NCBI GenBank assembly: GCA_964436005.1
Contig: CAYTBK010000058.1
Span: forward strand, 1 to 24,034
Direction of reading: 5' to 3'
From: JAGNHB01 sp964436005
Lineage (GTDB): Bacteria; Acidobacteriota; JAAYUB01
DNA: 24,034 bases
Shown piece by piece: positions 14,639-22,743 of the stretch. Position numbers and translations under genes: made by a program. The notes beneath the pieces were generated by a model that had not been told where the DNA came from, made no database searches, and saw only the letters and a list, made by a program, of their open reading frames with translations. Within the stretch, counting starts at the first letter, position 1. Each line of letters begins with the position of its first letter.

Positions 14639-14725
14639 CGGCCTTTTAAGCCGTGGGTCGAAGGTTCGAGCCCTTCACGCCTCACCATAACAAAGCCTTC
14701 CAAACCAATGGAAGGCTTTTTCATT
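14639..14725 (+). repeat. attR: duplicated tRNA-Lys 3' half and terminator
   Basis: The 3' 49 bases of tRNA-Lys (14639-14687) and its terminator are repeated here. No 5' half is present, so it is not a functional tRNA. Outside this repeat the host sequence resumes at 14726. Confidence 0.93.
14692..14721 (+). terminator. Second copy of the tRNA-Lys terminator
   Basis: Same 10-bp stem (AAAGCCTTCC / GGAAGGCTTT) and T-run as at 4967-4996, inside attR. Before integration this copy probably served the chromosomal tRNA. Confidence 0.8.
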
Positions 14726-14860
14726 ATGTTCCGTTTGTCCGCCCTTGCCATCGCCTCCCGGTGTGGCCTTCATGTCCCTCGTGTTCAAAACACTTTTCTC
14801 CGCGTGGGTTGGGCCGGTCGCGGCCCGACAGGTCGCCCCGATGTTTCCGGGCTTCCCTGC

Positions 14861-14906
14861 CCCAGGCCTGCGGCCTGGGCTCAGGGATCCGGCGCCGACG
14901 GCGCCG
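14861..14906. other. Paired GC hairpins in the gene-free right flank
   Basis: The 449 bp between attR (14725) and the dockerin gene (15175) hold no gene I can support. They contain two adjacent hairpins: CCCAGGCC/GGCCTGGG with a 3-nt loop (14861-14879), and CGGCGCC/GGCGCCG with a 3-nt loop (14890-14906). They lack a U-run and resemble dispersed REP-like palindromes; copies elsewhere in the genome would be needed to confirm this. Confidence 0.4.
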
Positions 14907-15174
14907 CTTCGTGATTTCGTGGTCTATCCACCCCAGGGTGCGATGGCCATCTGGATCGTACCAATTAAAAATGGTGCCGGGATCCACCCAACCCGTTTAC
15001 AGGGCGTTCTGAATCCGCAGGCCCTCCGCGTAGGCCGGAGGGAGTCACCGAACGTCGCTATCTGCCGTCCCGCAAGAAACAGGCTTCCCATTTGGGTCCA
15101 TCTGCACTATCTTGTCGCCTAGTTCCCGATTCGCGACCGATCCGGCAACCTATCCACATCAGGAGGGCAATCCG

Positions 15175-15816
15175 ATGAACAACCAGACACGCCGCCCCGG
15201 CATTTCTCACCTTGCCACTTTCGCTCTTCTGGCCTGCACGATCCTGTCACTGGGCGGAAGCTGGGCCGTTGCGGCGGAAGCGGAAACCGCTTTTCCGGCG
15301 TCGCAGGCATCGCCGTCCGCCGCCAAGGGCGACCTGAACAACGACGGCCTGGTCAACGCCGTGGACTTCGGCCTCCTGGCCGACTTCCTCCAGGCGGACC
15401 TGCTCGGCTTCCTCGTGGAAACCCTGACGGCCGACCTCAACGACGACGGCGCGGTCGACGCCGTGGACTTCCTCCTGCTGAAACGGGCCCTGCCGGTGGA
15501 GGGGTGGGCGCCGGCGGCCATGACCGGGCGGCACATCCGGGTGACCGCCAACGCCATGGACCACACCGCCGTGTTCCTGACCGACAGCACGGGCCAGTTC
15601 AACGACGGCTCCGAAACCGTCTCTTTCACCTACTCCGAGTACACCCCGAGCGGCAACCAGGCCACCGTGAAAGTGGAAATCCCGCTCTGGGGCATGCACG
15701 TGACCTATCTCCAGGCCACCTGGACCTCGGCCACGGGGGGAACCTTCACGGGAAACGCCACCAGCACCTACGGGGGCGACGAAACCCTCTCGGGCACCTT
15801 CGCCATGCTCGATTGA
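15175..15816 (+). CDS. Secreted dockerin-type calcium-binding protein
   Basis: A 213-residue protein. A signal peptide covers about residues 1-34 (hydrophobic LATFALLACTILSLGG, ending AVAAEA). A type I dockerin follows, with two calcium-loop repeats: DLNNDGLVNAVDFGLL (53-68) and DLNDDGAVDAVDFLLL (87-102). Residues about 117-213 are beta-rich (ITVT-like strands, threonine- and glycine-rich end) and match no family I recognise. Dockerins dock proteins onto cohesins; many non-cellulosomal bacteria also use them in surface proteins. ATG 15175 has AGGAGGG 7 nt upstream; the open frame before it is not needed. No cohesin is seen nearby. It converges with the next gene. Confidence 0.83.
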   Translation: MNNQTRRPGISHLATFALLACTILSLGGSWAVAAEAETAFPASQASPSAAKGDLNNDGLVNAVDFGLLADFLQADLLGFLVETLTADLNDDGAVDAVDFLLLKRALPVEGWAPAAMTGRHIRVTANAMDHTAVFLTDSTGQFNDGSETVSFTYSEYTPSGNQATVKVEIPLWGMHVTYLQATWTSATGGTFTGNATSTYGGDETLSGTFAMLD

Positions 15817-15883
15817 GATTAGTGGTTCGCCTCGGCAGGAACCGCCCACTCATCTCACGATGGGATGCGGGAAGGAAGACCGC

Positions 15884-16147
15884 TCAGTGGTCGAACACCA
15901 CGCTCTGGGCCTGGACCCCCTCGATGGCGTCCAGTTTTCGCTCCATGGCCTGGCGGACTTCTTCGTTGTCCAGCAGTTCGAGCAGGATGATCCCCGTGGT
16001 GGAGCAGAAGTCGGGGGAGGCCTCGTGCAAGCCCAGGCGGGTCTTGATGTAGCACCCGTACTCGCTGAAGATGGCCTGGATGGGCTGGGCGTTCTGGACG
16101 CGGTTGGTGACGTGGACGGCCAGGATGACGTGACGGTCAGGCTTCAT
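15884..16147 (-). CDS. Small ACT/NikR-C-like ferredoxin-fold protein
   Basis: An 87-residue cytoplasmic protein beginning MKPDRHVILAVHVTNRVQNA with the segments IFSEYGCYIKTRLGLHE, STTGIILLELLDNEEVRQAM and a closing IEGVQAQSVVFDH. The beta-alpha-beta-beta-alpha-beta pattern and the 'G-x-I-x-x-R-x-G-L-H' region resemble the small ACT-like proteins sometimes annotated as iron-only hydrogenase system regulators (TM1266-like) and the NikR C-terminal domain. No hydrogenase gene is in the window, so that role is unproven. ATG 16147 has AAGGAG 6 nt upstream; the longer frame would run into the tRNA-Arg gene. Confidence 0.7.
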   Translation of the reverse strand: MKPDRHVILAVHVTNRVQNAQPIQAIFSEYGCYIKTRLGLHEASPDFCSTTGIILLELLDNEEVRQAMERKLDAIEGVQAQSVVFDH

Positions 16148-16239
16148 GGCAAGCTCCTTTCCGGTATGGTGTTGTAACCGAGTTTCCCCGCCATTCTCAC
16201 CCAACCCTTCTCTTTTTGCAAGCCCGGGAAACTGAAAAT

Positions 16240-16316
16240 TGGTACGCCCGGCGGGACTCGAACCCACAACCCCCGGCTTAGAAGGCCAGTGCTCTGTCCG
16301 GTTGAGCTACGGGCGC
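16240..16316 (-). tRNA. tRNA-Arg(UCU)
   Basis: On the minus strand the acceptor GCGCCCG pairs with CGGGCGT (terminal G-U), followed by discriminator A and encoded CCA. The anticodon stem closes a loop CTTCTAA with anticodon UCU (arginine), and the T arm carries GGTTCGAGTCC. It lies 83 bp downstream of tRNA-Pro and is probably transcribed with it. Confidence 0.95.
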
Positions 16317-16399
16317 ACACGCGTTTTCCGTTTCCGTCACTGCCCAGGCACGGCGAACCGGGCGGTCGTTCGGCTGGTGCGCTGACCAGCGTCCAATAT

Positions 16400-16477
16400 T
16401 GGTCGGGACAGCAGGATTCGAACCTGCGACCCCCTGCTCCCAAGGCAGGTGCGCTAACCAGGCTGCGCTATGTCCCG
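16400..16477 (-). tRNA. tRNA-Pro(UGG)
   Basis: On the minus strand the acceptor CGGGACA pairs with TGTCCCG, with the C1-G72 pair typical of bacterial tRNA-Pro. The anticodon stem CCTGC/GCAGG holds loop CTTGGGA, anticodon UGG. The T arm is GCAGG/CCTGC with loop TTCGAAT, and CCA is encoded. Confidence 0.96.
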
Positions 16478-16493
16478 CTCCAGGCAAGTGAGC

Positions 16494-16522
16494 AATGTAC
16501 AGGCAAAGGCCCCCGTTGTCAA
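16494..16522 (-). promoter_or_regulatory. Promoter of the tRNA-Pro/tRNA-Arg pair
   Basis: Minus-strand TTGACA (16522-16517), 17-bp spacer and TACATT (16499-16494), 16 bp upstream of tRNA-Pro. It overlaps the stop codon of the M50 protease gene. No second promoter is evident before tRNA-Arg. Confidence 0.75.
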
Positions 16523-17541
16523 AAAGAAATCGGGACGGGGATGAAGGTCAGGAGAAAGACCGCCAGGGCGCCCACGGCCAGGGCGCGCCGCCCCTTCCCC
16601 GTCAGGGGCCCTTCCAGCAGCGGCGGCGGGTGCCGGAAGCGCAGGAAGAGGAGGACCACGGCGAAACTCAGGTAGCTCACGGCGGGCCAGGCGAGGAAGG
16701 AGATCCCGACCAGGGCCGCGAAGGTGGCCCGGGACACCCACTTGTGCACCCGCGGGCCGAAGACGGCGTACACGATGTGCCCCCCGTCCAGCTGGCCGAC
16801 GGGCAGCAGGTTCAGGCTGGTGGCCAGGAAACCGAAGAAGGCCGCCCAGTAGAGGGGATGGGGGACCAGCACCTGCCCCGCGGGCAGAAGGGCGGTGACG
16901 AGCTTGCCGAGCAGGCACTCCCCGAAGTACAGCACTTCCCCTTCCTGGGGCTGGGCCACCTGGCGGGCGTACTCCGCGCTCATGGGCTGGCTGAGGTAGA
17001 TCGCCAGCAGGAACACGGGGACGATGGCGCAGAAGCCGGCCAGGGGGCCGGCCATCCCGATGTCGAAGAGCCGGTCGCGGTTCAGGAACGGCTGGCGGAT
17101 CTTGATGAAGGCGCCCAGCGTGCCGAAGGACGGCAGGAACGGCAGGGGCAGCGGCAGGGCGAAGGGCGGCGTGGCCCAGATCCCGTAGCGCCGGCAGGCC
17201 AGGAAGTGCCCCATCTCGTGGCAGCCCAGGATGAGCACCAGGGCGGCCGCGTAGGGCAGACCCCGCAGGAGGGCCAGCGGGTTGACGTAGAGGTCTTCGA
17301 ACTGGCTCCGCCCCGTGGTCTGCTGAAGGAACTCGGAATGCCAGAGATAGCCGGCCACCAGGCAGGAAAGGGCCGTGGCGACCCACAGGAGGACCGCGAT
17401 CCGGAGGTTCCGCCGCTCCAGGCTGAGCCAGGCCTTCCGGCCCACCACGGCGGAGTTGAGCAGGAACAGTTCTTCCGCGGCAAAAAGGGCTTCCCGATTT
17501 TCCGGCGGGAAGCCCTGGCTGGATTCGTTACGGTTGTTCAA
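16519..17541 (-). CDS. Site-2-type M50 intramembrane metalloprotease
   Basis: A 340-residue polytopic membrane protein with the zinc-binding HEMGH motif (H108, E109, H112) in a membrane helix and the second M50 signature SLNLLPVGQLDGGH (242-255, D252 as third ligand). Further hydrophobic helices lie near 48-66, 93-107, 168-184, 268-300 and at the C-terminus. Members cut regulatory proteins within the membrane; there is no PDZ domain as in RseP, so it belongs with the short, PDZ-less group. The soluble N-terminal 45 residues are of unknown function. The only upstream start is TTG 17541, without a clear ribosome binding site; it lies 14 bp after the HU-family gene and may be translated by coupling. 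Confidence 0.87.
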   Translation of the reverse strand: MNNRNESSQGFPPENREALFAAEELFLLNSAVVGRKAWLSLERRNLRIAVLLWVATALSCLVAGYLWHSEFLQQTTGRSQFEDLYVNPLALLRGLPYAAALVLILGCHEMGHFLACRRYGIWATPPFALPLPLPFLPSFGTLGAFIKIRQPFLNRDRLFDIGMAGPLAGFCAIVPVFLLAIYLSQPMSAEYARQVAQPQEGEVLYFGECLLGKLVTALLPAGQVLVPHPLYWAAFFGFLATSLNLLPVGQLDGGHIVYAVFGPRVHKWVSRATFAALVGISFLAWPAVSYLSFAVVLLFLRFRHPPPLLEGPLTGKGRRALAVGALAVFLLTFIPVPISF

Positions 17542-17555
17542 GCTTTGACAGGAAA

Positions 17556-17831
17556 CTACTTCATGTGTTCAGAGGTGAGGTTCTTGCCGGGTTTGAAGCG
17601 GACGGTCTTCCCTTTCGGGATGGCCACTTCCTCGCCGGTCTTCGGGTTGCGGCCGACGCCGGTCTTCCGGCTCTTGACCACGAGGACACCGAACCCGCGG
17701 AGTTCGATGCGCTCCCCTTCCTTCAAGGCCTCGATCAACGAGTCGAAAACACCGTTGACGGCCTTGGCGGCCAGGATCTTCGGCATGTCGAGTTTCTCTG
17801 CGATGCGTTGAATAATGTCCTGCTTGATCAT
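17556..17831 (-). CDS. HU/IHF-family DNA-bending protein
   Basis: A 91-residue nucleoid protein of family length. It shows the dimerisation helices (IIQRIAEKLDMPKILAAKAV), the GFGVLVVKSRKTGVGRNPKT core with the minor-groove arm RNPKTGEEVAIP, and the closing helix. HU or IHF proteins compact DNA and also assist integrases; whether it helps the nearby element is unknown. GGAGGAGAG lies just before ATG 17831. The 136 bp upstream are AT-rich and could hold its promoter (TTGAAT, 17 bp, TTAAAA on the minus strand), but the match is weak. Confidence 0.95.
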   Translation of the reverse strand: MIKQDIIQRIAEKLDMPKILAAKAVNGVFDSLIEALKEGERIELRGFGVLVVKSRKTGVGRNPKTGEEVAIPKGKTVRFKPGKNLTSEHMK

Positions 17832-17967
17832 TATCTCTCCTCCAAAAATACTGATGGCCCCTCAAATATGTTCATCTTTTAACACATAGGACAAGTAACA
17901 TTCAATAGAAAATTTAACAATTCGAGATCTTTTTTTTCGTGAGGAAGAATTTAGCCTGTTTTTCCTG

Positions 17968-19374
17968 TTACGGCCGTTCTCTTCTCCACACCGGACCCTC
18001 CGGCGTGTCCTTGACCGTCACCCCCAGGGCCTTCAGTTCGTCCCGGATGGCGTCGGAGGCCGCCCAGTCCTTGGCGGCGCGGGCCCGGGCCCTCTTTTCC
18101 AGGAGCCCCGCGATGACGGTTTCGTCCAGGTCCGCGCCCGCCTTTCCGGACGGGGTGAGGATGTCGAACACCTGGTCGGCCCGGTTCAGGTTCTCCAGGA
18201 TGGTGCGCCGGTCGCCGTCGCGGACGGCCCCCTCCTGCATCTTCCGGTTCGTTTCCCGGATGTAGTCGAAGACGGCGGCCAGGGCGGCGGAGGTGTTCAG
18301 GTCGTCGTCCAGCCCGGCCTCGAAGGCGGCCAGGAATTCCCCGCCGAGCTTCGCGCATTCGGCCGATTCCCCCGGGGCGAGGTTCTTCTGGCGCAGGGTC
18401 TCGAGGAAATCGTGGATCCTTTCCAGGGCCGCCTGGGCCTGGCCGATCCCCTCCTCCGAGAAATTGATGGGCTTGCGGTAGGGCACGGCCAGCAGTTGGT
18501 AGCGGATGGCCAGCGGGTCGTGCCCCTTGGCCATGAGGCTGCGCAGCGTGTGGAAATTTCCCTTGGACTTGGACATCTTCTCCCCGCCCACGTTCAGGTA
18601 CTCGCTGTGCAGCCAGTACTTCACGAACGGCTGGCCCGTGGCCCCCTCGCTCTGGGCGATTTCGTTCTCGTGGTGGGGGAAGACCAGGTCGGTTCCGCCG
18701 CAGTGAAGGTCGAAGCTGTGGCCCAGGTACTTCATGCTCATGGCGGAGCACTCGAGGTGCCACCCCGGCCGCCCCGGCCCGAACGGCGTGTCCCAGTACG
18801 GCTCCCCTTCCCGCCGGCCCTTCCAGAGCACGAAGTCGCGGGCGCTGTCGCGCTCGTACTCGTCCGCGTCGATGCGCGCGCCGTCCCGCATGCCGGAGAA
18901 GTCCTTCTTGGACAACTTGCCGTACCCGGGAAAGCAGCTGATCCGGAAATAGATGGAACCTTCGCTCTCGTAGGCCCAGCCCTTGTCGAGCAGCGCCTGG
19001 ACCAGGGCGACCATCTCGGGGACGTGGTCCGTGGCCGGGCAGAGGACGTCGGGCCGGCGGATGCGCAGGGAGTCCAGGTCCTCCAGGAAGGTGGCCGTGT
19101 ACTTCTTCGTGTACTCCTCCAGCGACATGCCGGCCTGGAGCGAGTTGCGGATGGTCTTGTCGTCGATGTCGGTCACGTTCATGACGTAGGTCACGTCGTA
19201 CCCTTTCCACCGCAGGTAGCGGTTGAGGATGTCCTCGAACACGAACGTCCGGAAGTTGCCGATGTGGGAGAAATCGTACACCGTCGGGCCGCAGCAGTAG
19301 AGGCCGACTTTCGGCGGGGTTAGGGGCTCGAAGGGCTCGCAAATCCCGCTCAGAGTATTCTGAAATCGCAGCAT
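17968..19374 (-). CDS. cysS: Cysteinyl-tRNA synthetase
   Basis: Charges tRNA-Cys. The 468-residue length is normal. Signatures are HIGN (37-40), KMSKS (266-270), and the zinc ligands C28, C209, H234 and E238 (YCCGPTVYD, HLECSAMS, PHHENEIAQ). The C-terminal anticodon-recognition part (about 310-468) includes the usual short helical ending. The reading frame is open far upstream within metH, but ATG 19374 has GGAGG 5 nt before it and matches the family N-terminus (MLRFQNTLSG). It starts 17 bp after metH, so they form an operon. Confidence 0.96.
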   Translation of the reverse strand: MLRFQNTLSGICEPFEPLTPPKVGLYCCGPTVYDFSHIGNFRTFVFEDILNRYLRWKGYDVTYVMNVTDIDDKTIRNSLQAGMSLEEYTKKYTATFLEDLDSLRIRRPDVLCPATDHVPEMVALVQALLDKGWAYESEGSIYFRISCFPGYGKLSKKDFSGMRDGARIDADEYERDSARDFVLWKGRREGEPYWDTPFGPGRPGWHLECSAMSMKYLGHSFDLHCGGTDLVFPHHENEIAQSEGATGQPFVKYWLHSEYLNVGGEKMSKSKGNFHTLRSLMAKGHDPLAIRYQLLAVPYRKPINFSEEGIGQAQAALERIHDFLETLRQKNLAPGESAECAKLGGEFLAAFEAGLDDDLNTSAALAAVFDYIRETNRKMQEGAVRDGDRRTILENLNRADQVFDILTPSGKAGADLDETVIAGLLEKRARARAAKDWAASDAIRDELKALGVTVKDTPEGPVWRRERP

Positions 19375-19391
19375 GTAAACCTCCAGTGTCG

Positions 19392-22300
19392 TTACGAAAC
19401 TTTTCTGACCAGCCCGGCGGTCACCGAGAACTCGGGGACGATCTGGAACGCTTCGGTGAGCTTCGCCCCGATCCTCGACTCGATGTCGAGGAGGGAGAAA
19501 ATCGTCTTCTGGTCCGCCAGGTCGGGCCAGATCGGGTAACCCGGGCTGTAGCGGACGACGGTGTTGCGCTCGGCCCCGAGTTCCTCCAGCATGGCTCGCG
19601 TGGTGATTTCCGCCAGTATTTCCGCCAGTTCCGCCCCGATCGTTGACAGGATGTAACCGTTCAGGTAATCGCCTTCGTCGAAGCAGCGGCGCACCTCCCC
19701 GTTCAGCTGCGAGCCCAGCGTCACCGCCAGCATCGGCAGCACGGGGGCGTCGTCGCGCCGGAGGAAGCGCCGGGCGCAGGAGGTCGACAGGCTCAGGGGC
19801 CACTCTTCCCGTCCGTTGACCAGGACGATCCTCCCGTCCCGCTGGGAAAGGGGGAACGTTCCGACCACGCCCTGGGGCGCGGCCAGGTGTTCGGTGCGGA
19901 CGCGCTGCAGCAGCTGCCGGCCGGTGCGCAGCAGGCTGCGGTAGAATTCCTCGTCCATGGCGCCGGTTTTCAGGAATTTCTTGCCGCAGTGGTGCTCGAT
20001 GTCGAACTCTTCGACCAGGGCGTCGACGTCCATGCGGAAGGAGCGCACCGTCCGCACCAGGAAGGACAGGTGGGCGTGTTCCGTGCGCAGGGCTTCTTCC
20101 AGGCTCTCCTCGGAAATGCCCCGGATCCTGGCCTCCTGGCGGCGGCCGCGTTTCACGCTTTCCTGGCAGGCGGAATCCACCAGGTCCTTCCGCTCCGCGG
20201 GGTCCGCCAGGCGGCCGAAGATCTTGAGCCCCTGGAAGGCGTCGGCGGCGTGGAAGACGCCCCCGGGGTACATCCGGTCGTCTTCCAGGCGGGCGATTTC
20301 GGCGGCGTAGGCGGCGCTCACCGCCGCCCCGCCCAGGACCACCGGCAGCTCGGAGCGCCGCCGGTCCAGCAGGTCCACCACCGTTTTCATCTCCCGCGAC
20401 GTGGAGACCAGCAGGGCGGAAAGGCCCACGGCATCGGCGTTCTCCCCGATGGCCGTGTCCACGATCCGCTCCGAGGGCACGTCGGCGCCGAGGTCGATCA
20501 CCTCGTACCCGTTGTGAACCAGCAGCATCCGGACCAGGTTCTTCCCGATGTCGTGGACGTCGCCCTTGACGGTGGCCAGCACGATCTTGCCCCGCTCGCC
20601 TTTCTCGGAAAGCGTGAAATGCTTCTTGAGGTGCTGCAGCCCTTCCTGCACCATGGAAGCCGAGGCCAGGACGTACGGCAGCGGCAGCCCCTTCTCCTCC
20701 ATCGCCTGCCCGACCTCCTGCATGGCCTGGAGGAAAACGACGTTCAACAATTCCTGCGGGGACCTCTCGGCGACCGCCCGGTCGAGCACATCGAGCCAGC
20801 CGTCGCGGCGGCGGGAGATGATGCGCTTCTTCACCTGCATGGCCGTATCGTCCGGTGAAGATTGTGTTTCTTGTGAAGCCTGGACATCGCTTCCCGCCGA
20901 CTGCAGGCCGAGGAGCCGGTCCAGGGCGTCCTCCGCCCGGTTGAGCAGCAGGTCTTCGGCCGCGTTCCAGAGTTCCTCCGGGAAATCCTCCCGCCCGTGA
21001 AGTTCCAGCGGGTTGAAGATGGCGAAATCGAGCCCCGCCCGGCCGGCGTGGTGCAGCAGGACGTTGTTGATCACCGACCGCAGGGGGACAGGCAAGCCGT
21101 ACGAAACGTTGCTCACGCCCATGACCGTGCGGGCTTCCGGAATCCGCTCCTTGAACAGGCGGAGCGTCTCCAGGGCAATCAGGGCGTTGGTACGGTCCTC
21201 GGTGCGCCCCGTGCCGATGGTGAGGGTCAGCGGGTCCATAAGCAGGTCGCTCGCGGCCAACCCCTCCTCGACCGCGATGTCCACGATCCGCCGGGCCGTC
21301 TCCAGCCGCTTTTCCGGTTGTTCGGGGATGCCTTCGGTTCCCAGGGGGAGGCAGACCAGCATCTGCCCGTAGCGGGCCGCCAGCCGCATGGCGCCCCGGC
21401 ACCGCTCCTCGTCCTCCAGGTTGCAGGAATTGAGGACGCCGCGGCCGTGCATGCGCTTGCAGGCCTCTTCCAGGGCTTCGGTTTCGGTGGTGTCCGCCAT
21501 GATCGGCCCGGGCACGTTCACGGCCAGGGCCGGGTACACGTTCCGGATCAGTTCCTGGTGCCGGGTCGGCTCGCGGGTGGCCAGGCACACGTCGAGAACT
21601 TTCGCCCCCTTCTCCAGCTGGGAGGAGGCGATGCCGACCATGGCGTCGATGTCCATGTTGTCGGCGGCCGCTCGGAACTTCCGGCTCCCGTGGTAGTTGA
21701 GCCGCTCGCCGACGATCAGCGGCTTCGGGACGTCCTGGAGCGGCAGCATTTCGAAAGCCCCGGTCAGGGCCGCCAGCCGCCTGCCCGCCGCGGTCGGCTT
21801 CACCTCGCTTCCCGCCAGGCAGGCCCGCAGGGCCCGGATGCACTCGGGCGTCGTCCCGCAGCAGCCGCCCAGGCAGGCGAAGCCCAGCGGGCGGAACCCG
21901 GCCGTGGACCGGGCGAAGTCCTCGGCGGGCATGGTGTACACCGCATGCCCGCCGATGTTCTCCGGCAGGCCGCAGTTGGGCATGGCCAGCAGCGGCGTGC
22001 CCACCACCAGCGAAAGCCCCCGGGCCGTTTCCAGGAGCGTGTCCGGCCCCATGGAACAGTTCACGCCGATCAGGTCCACCCCCAGGTGGTCGACGGTCAC
22101 CGCGGCCACCTCCAGCGGGGTGCCCATGAGCAGCCGCCCCGAGGGCTCGACGGTGAAGCTGACGGCCAGGACCGCCTCCCGCCCGGTCTCCTTCATGGCG
22201 TCGCGGCAGGCCAGGATTCCGGCCCGGGTCTCCAGGATGTCGTTGCAGGTTTCCAGCAGCAGGATGTCGACCCCCGCCAGCAGCAGCGACTCCGCCTGGA

Positions 22301-22706
22301 CCCGGAAATTCAGGTAGAAGTCGCTGAAGTCCGTCCGCTTTTCGATGGAGAGAAGGCCGGTCGGCCCCATGGACCCCGCCACCAGCGCGCCGGGGAAGCC
22401 CATGGCCGCCCGGCGGGCGAACAAGGCCGCCAGATAATTGATCTCTCGGACCTTCCCCTCCAATCCGTTCAACCCCAGCTTGTGGGGGGTCGCGCCGAAG
22501 GTGCAGGTTTCCACCACGTCGGCTCCGGCCTCGAAGTACCGGCGGTGAATGTCCTCGATCACGCTGCCCTTCTCGAGCACCAGTTCCTCGCCGCAGCCGA
22601 AAGGCGGCAGTTCGTGCCGGCGGGCCTCGAGGAGCGAACCCATGGCCCCGTCGAACACCAACCCCCGCTGCCTGATTCTTTCCAGTATTTCGACCCTGCT
22701 CGTCAT
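19392..22706 (-). CDS. metH: Cobalamin-dependent methionine synthase with a short C-terminal module
   Basis: Transfers a methyl group from 5-methyltetrahydrofolate to homocysteine. Domains in order of the 1104 residues: homocysteine-binding barrel (about 8-300) with zinc ligands C217 (GVNCSMG) and C282/C283 (GGCCGTTP); pterin-binding barrel (about 328-590; IVGERLNYHGSR, MDPLTLTIGTG); cobalamin cap and Rossmann domain (about 620-830) with the base-off ligand motif GDVHDIG (715-721, H718); and a C-terminal region with the MetH activation-type motif RYSPGYPIWPD (1052-1062). It is about 100-150 residues shorter than the E. coli type. ATG 22706 has AGGAG 6 nt upstream; an ATG at 22727 is less likely. 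Confidence 0.93.
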   Translation of the reverse strand: MTSRVEILERIRQRGLVFDGAMGSLLEARRHELPPFGCGEELVLEKGSVIEDIHRRYFEAGADVVETCTFGATPHKLGLNGLEGKVREINYLAALFARRAAMGFPGALVAGSMGPTGLLSIEKRTDFSDFYLNFRVQAESLLLAGVDILLLETCNDILETRAGILACRDAMKETGREAVLAVSFTVEPSGRLLMGTPLEVAAVTVDHLGVDLIGVNCSMGPDTLLETARGLSLVVGTPLLAMPNCGLPENIGGHAVYTMPAEDFARSTAGFRPLGFACLGGCCGTTPECIRALRACLAGSEVKPTAAGRRLAALTGAFEMLPLQDVPKPLIVGERLNYHGSRKFRAAADNMDIDAMVGIASSQLEKGAKVLDVCLATREPTRHQELIRNVYPALAVNVPGPIMADTTETEALEEACKRMHGRGVLNSCNLEDEERCRGAMRLAARYGQMLVCLPLGTEGIPEQPEKRLETARRIVDIAVEEGLAASDLLMDPLTLTIGTGRTEDRTNALIALETLRLFKERIPEARTVMGVSNVSYGLPVPLRSVINNVLLHHAGRAGLDFAIFNPLELHGREDFPEELWNAAEDLLLNRAEDALDRLLGLQSAGSDVQASQETQSSPDDTAMQVKKRIISRRRDGWLDVLDRAVAERSPQELLNVVFLQAMQEVGQAMEEKGLPLPYVLASASMVQEGLQHLKKHFTLSEKGERGKIVLATVKGDVHDIGKNLVRMLLVHNGYEVIDLGADVPSERIVDTAIGENADAVGLSALLVSTSREMKTVVDLLDRRRSELPVVLGGAAVSAAYAAEIARLEDDRMYPGGVFHAADAFQGLKIFGRLADPAERKDLVDSACQESVKRGRRQEARIRGISEESLEEALRTEHAHLSFLVRTVRSFRMDVDALVEEFDIEHHCGKKFLKTGAMDEEFYRSLLRTGRQLLQRVRTEHLAAPQGVVGTFPLSQRDGRIVLVNGREEWPLSLSTSCARRFLRRDDAPVLPMLAVTLGSQLNGEVRRCFDEGDYLNGYILSTIGAELAEILAEITTRAMLEELGAERNTVVRYSPGYPIWPDLADQKTIFSLLDIESRIGAKLTEAFQIVPEFSVTAGLVRKVS

Positions 22707-22743
22707 GAAGAGCTCCTTTTCCCGCATTCCAATGAAGTGGGTG

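Larger units (their letters stand above)
4914..14725. mobile_element. Integrated phage-satellite-like element in tRNA-Lys
   Basis: The element is bounded by an 87-bp direct repeat (4914-5000 and 14639-14725), so the excised circle would be 9,725 bp. It encodes an integrase beside attR, an Xis/AlpA-like protein, a primase/helicase, a small terminase subunit and a two-gene large terminase, with small unknown proteins between. All genes are on the minus strand and most overlap or nearly touch. I find no portal, protease, capsid, tail, holin or lysin gene, and no conjugation or resistance gene. Parts of it (left end, terminase genes, the 214-aa gene) are visibly more AT-rich than the host. This gene set fits a helper-dependent phage satellite; a deletion-derived prophage remnant is the main alternative. 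Confidence 0.85.

Noticed and set aside
14639..14687. A second tRNA-Lys gene
   Set aside because: Only the 3' 49 bases are present; the acceptor 5' strand and D arm are missing. It is the attR copy.
4914..14725. Integrative conjugative element, integron or transposon
   Set aside because: No relaxase, type IV secretion, transposase or cassette genes are seen; the terminase genes point to a phage-related element.
19375..21843. Upstream extension of the cysS frame to 1291 residues
   Set aside because: The extension is an off-frame shadow of metH; cysS has its own ribosome site and family-like start at 19374.
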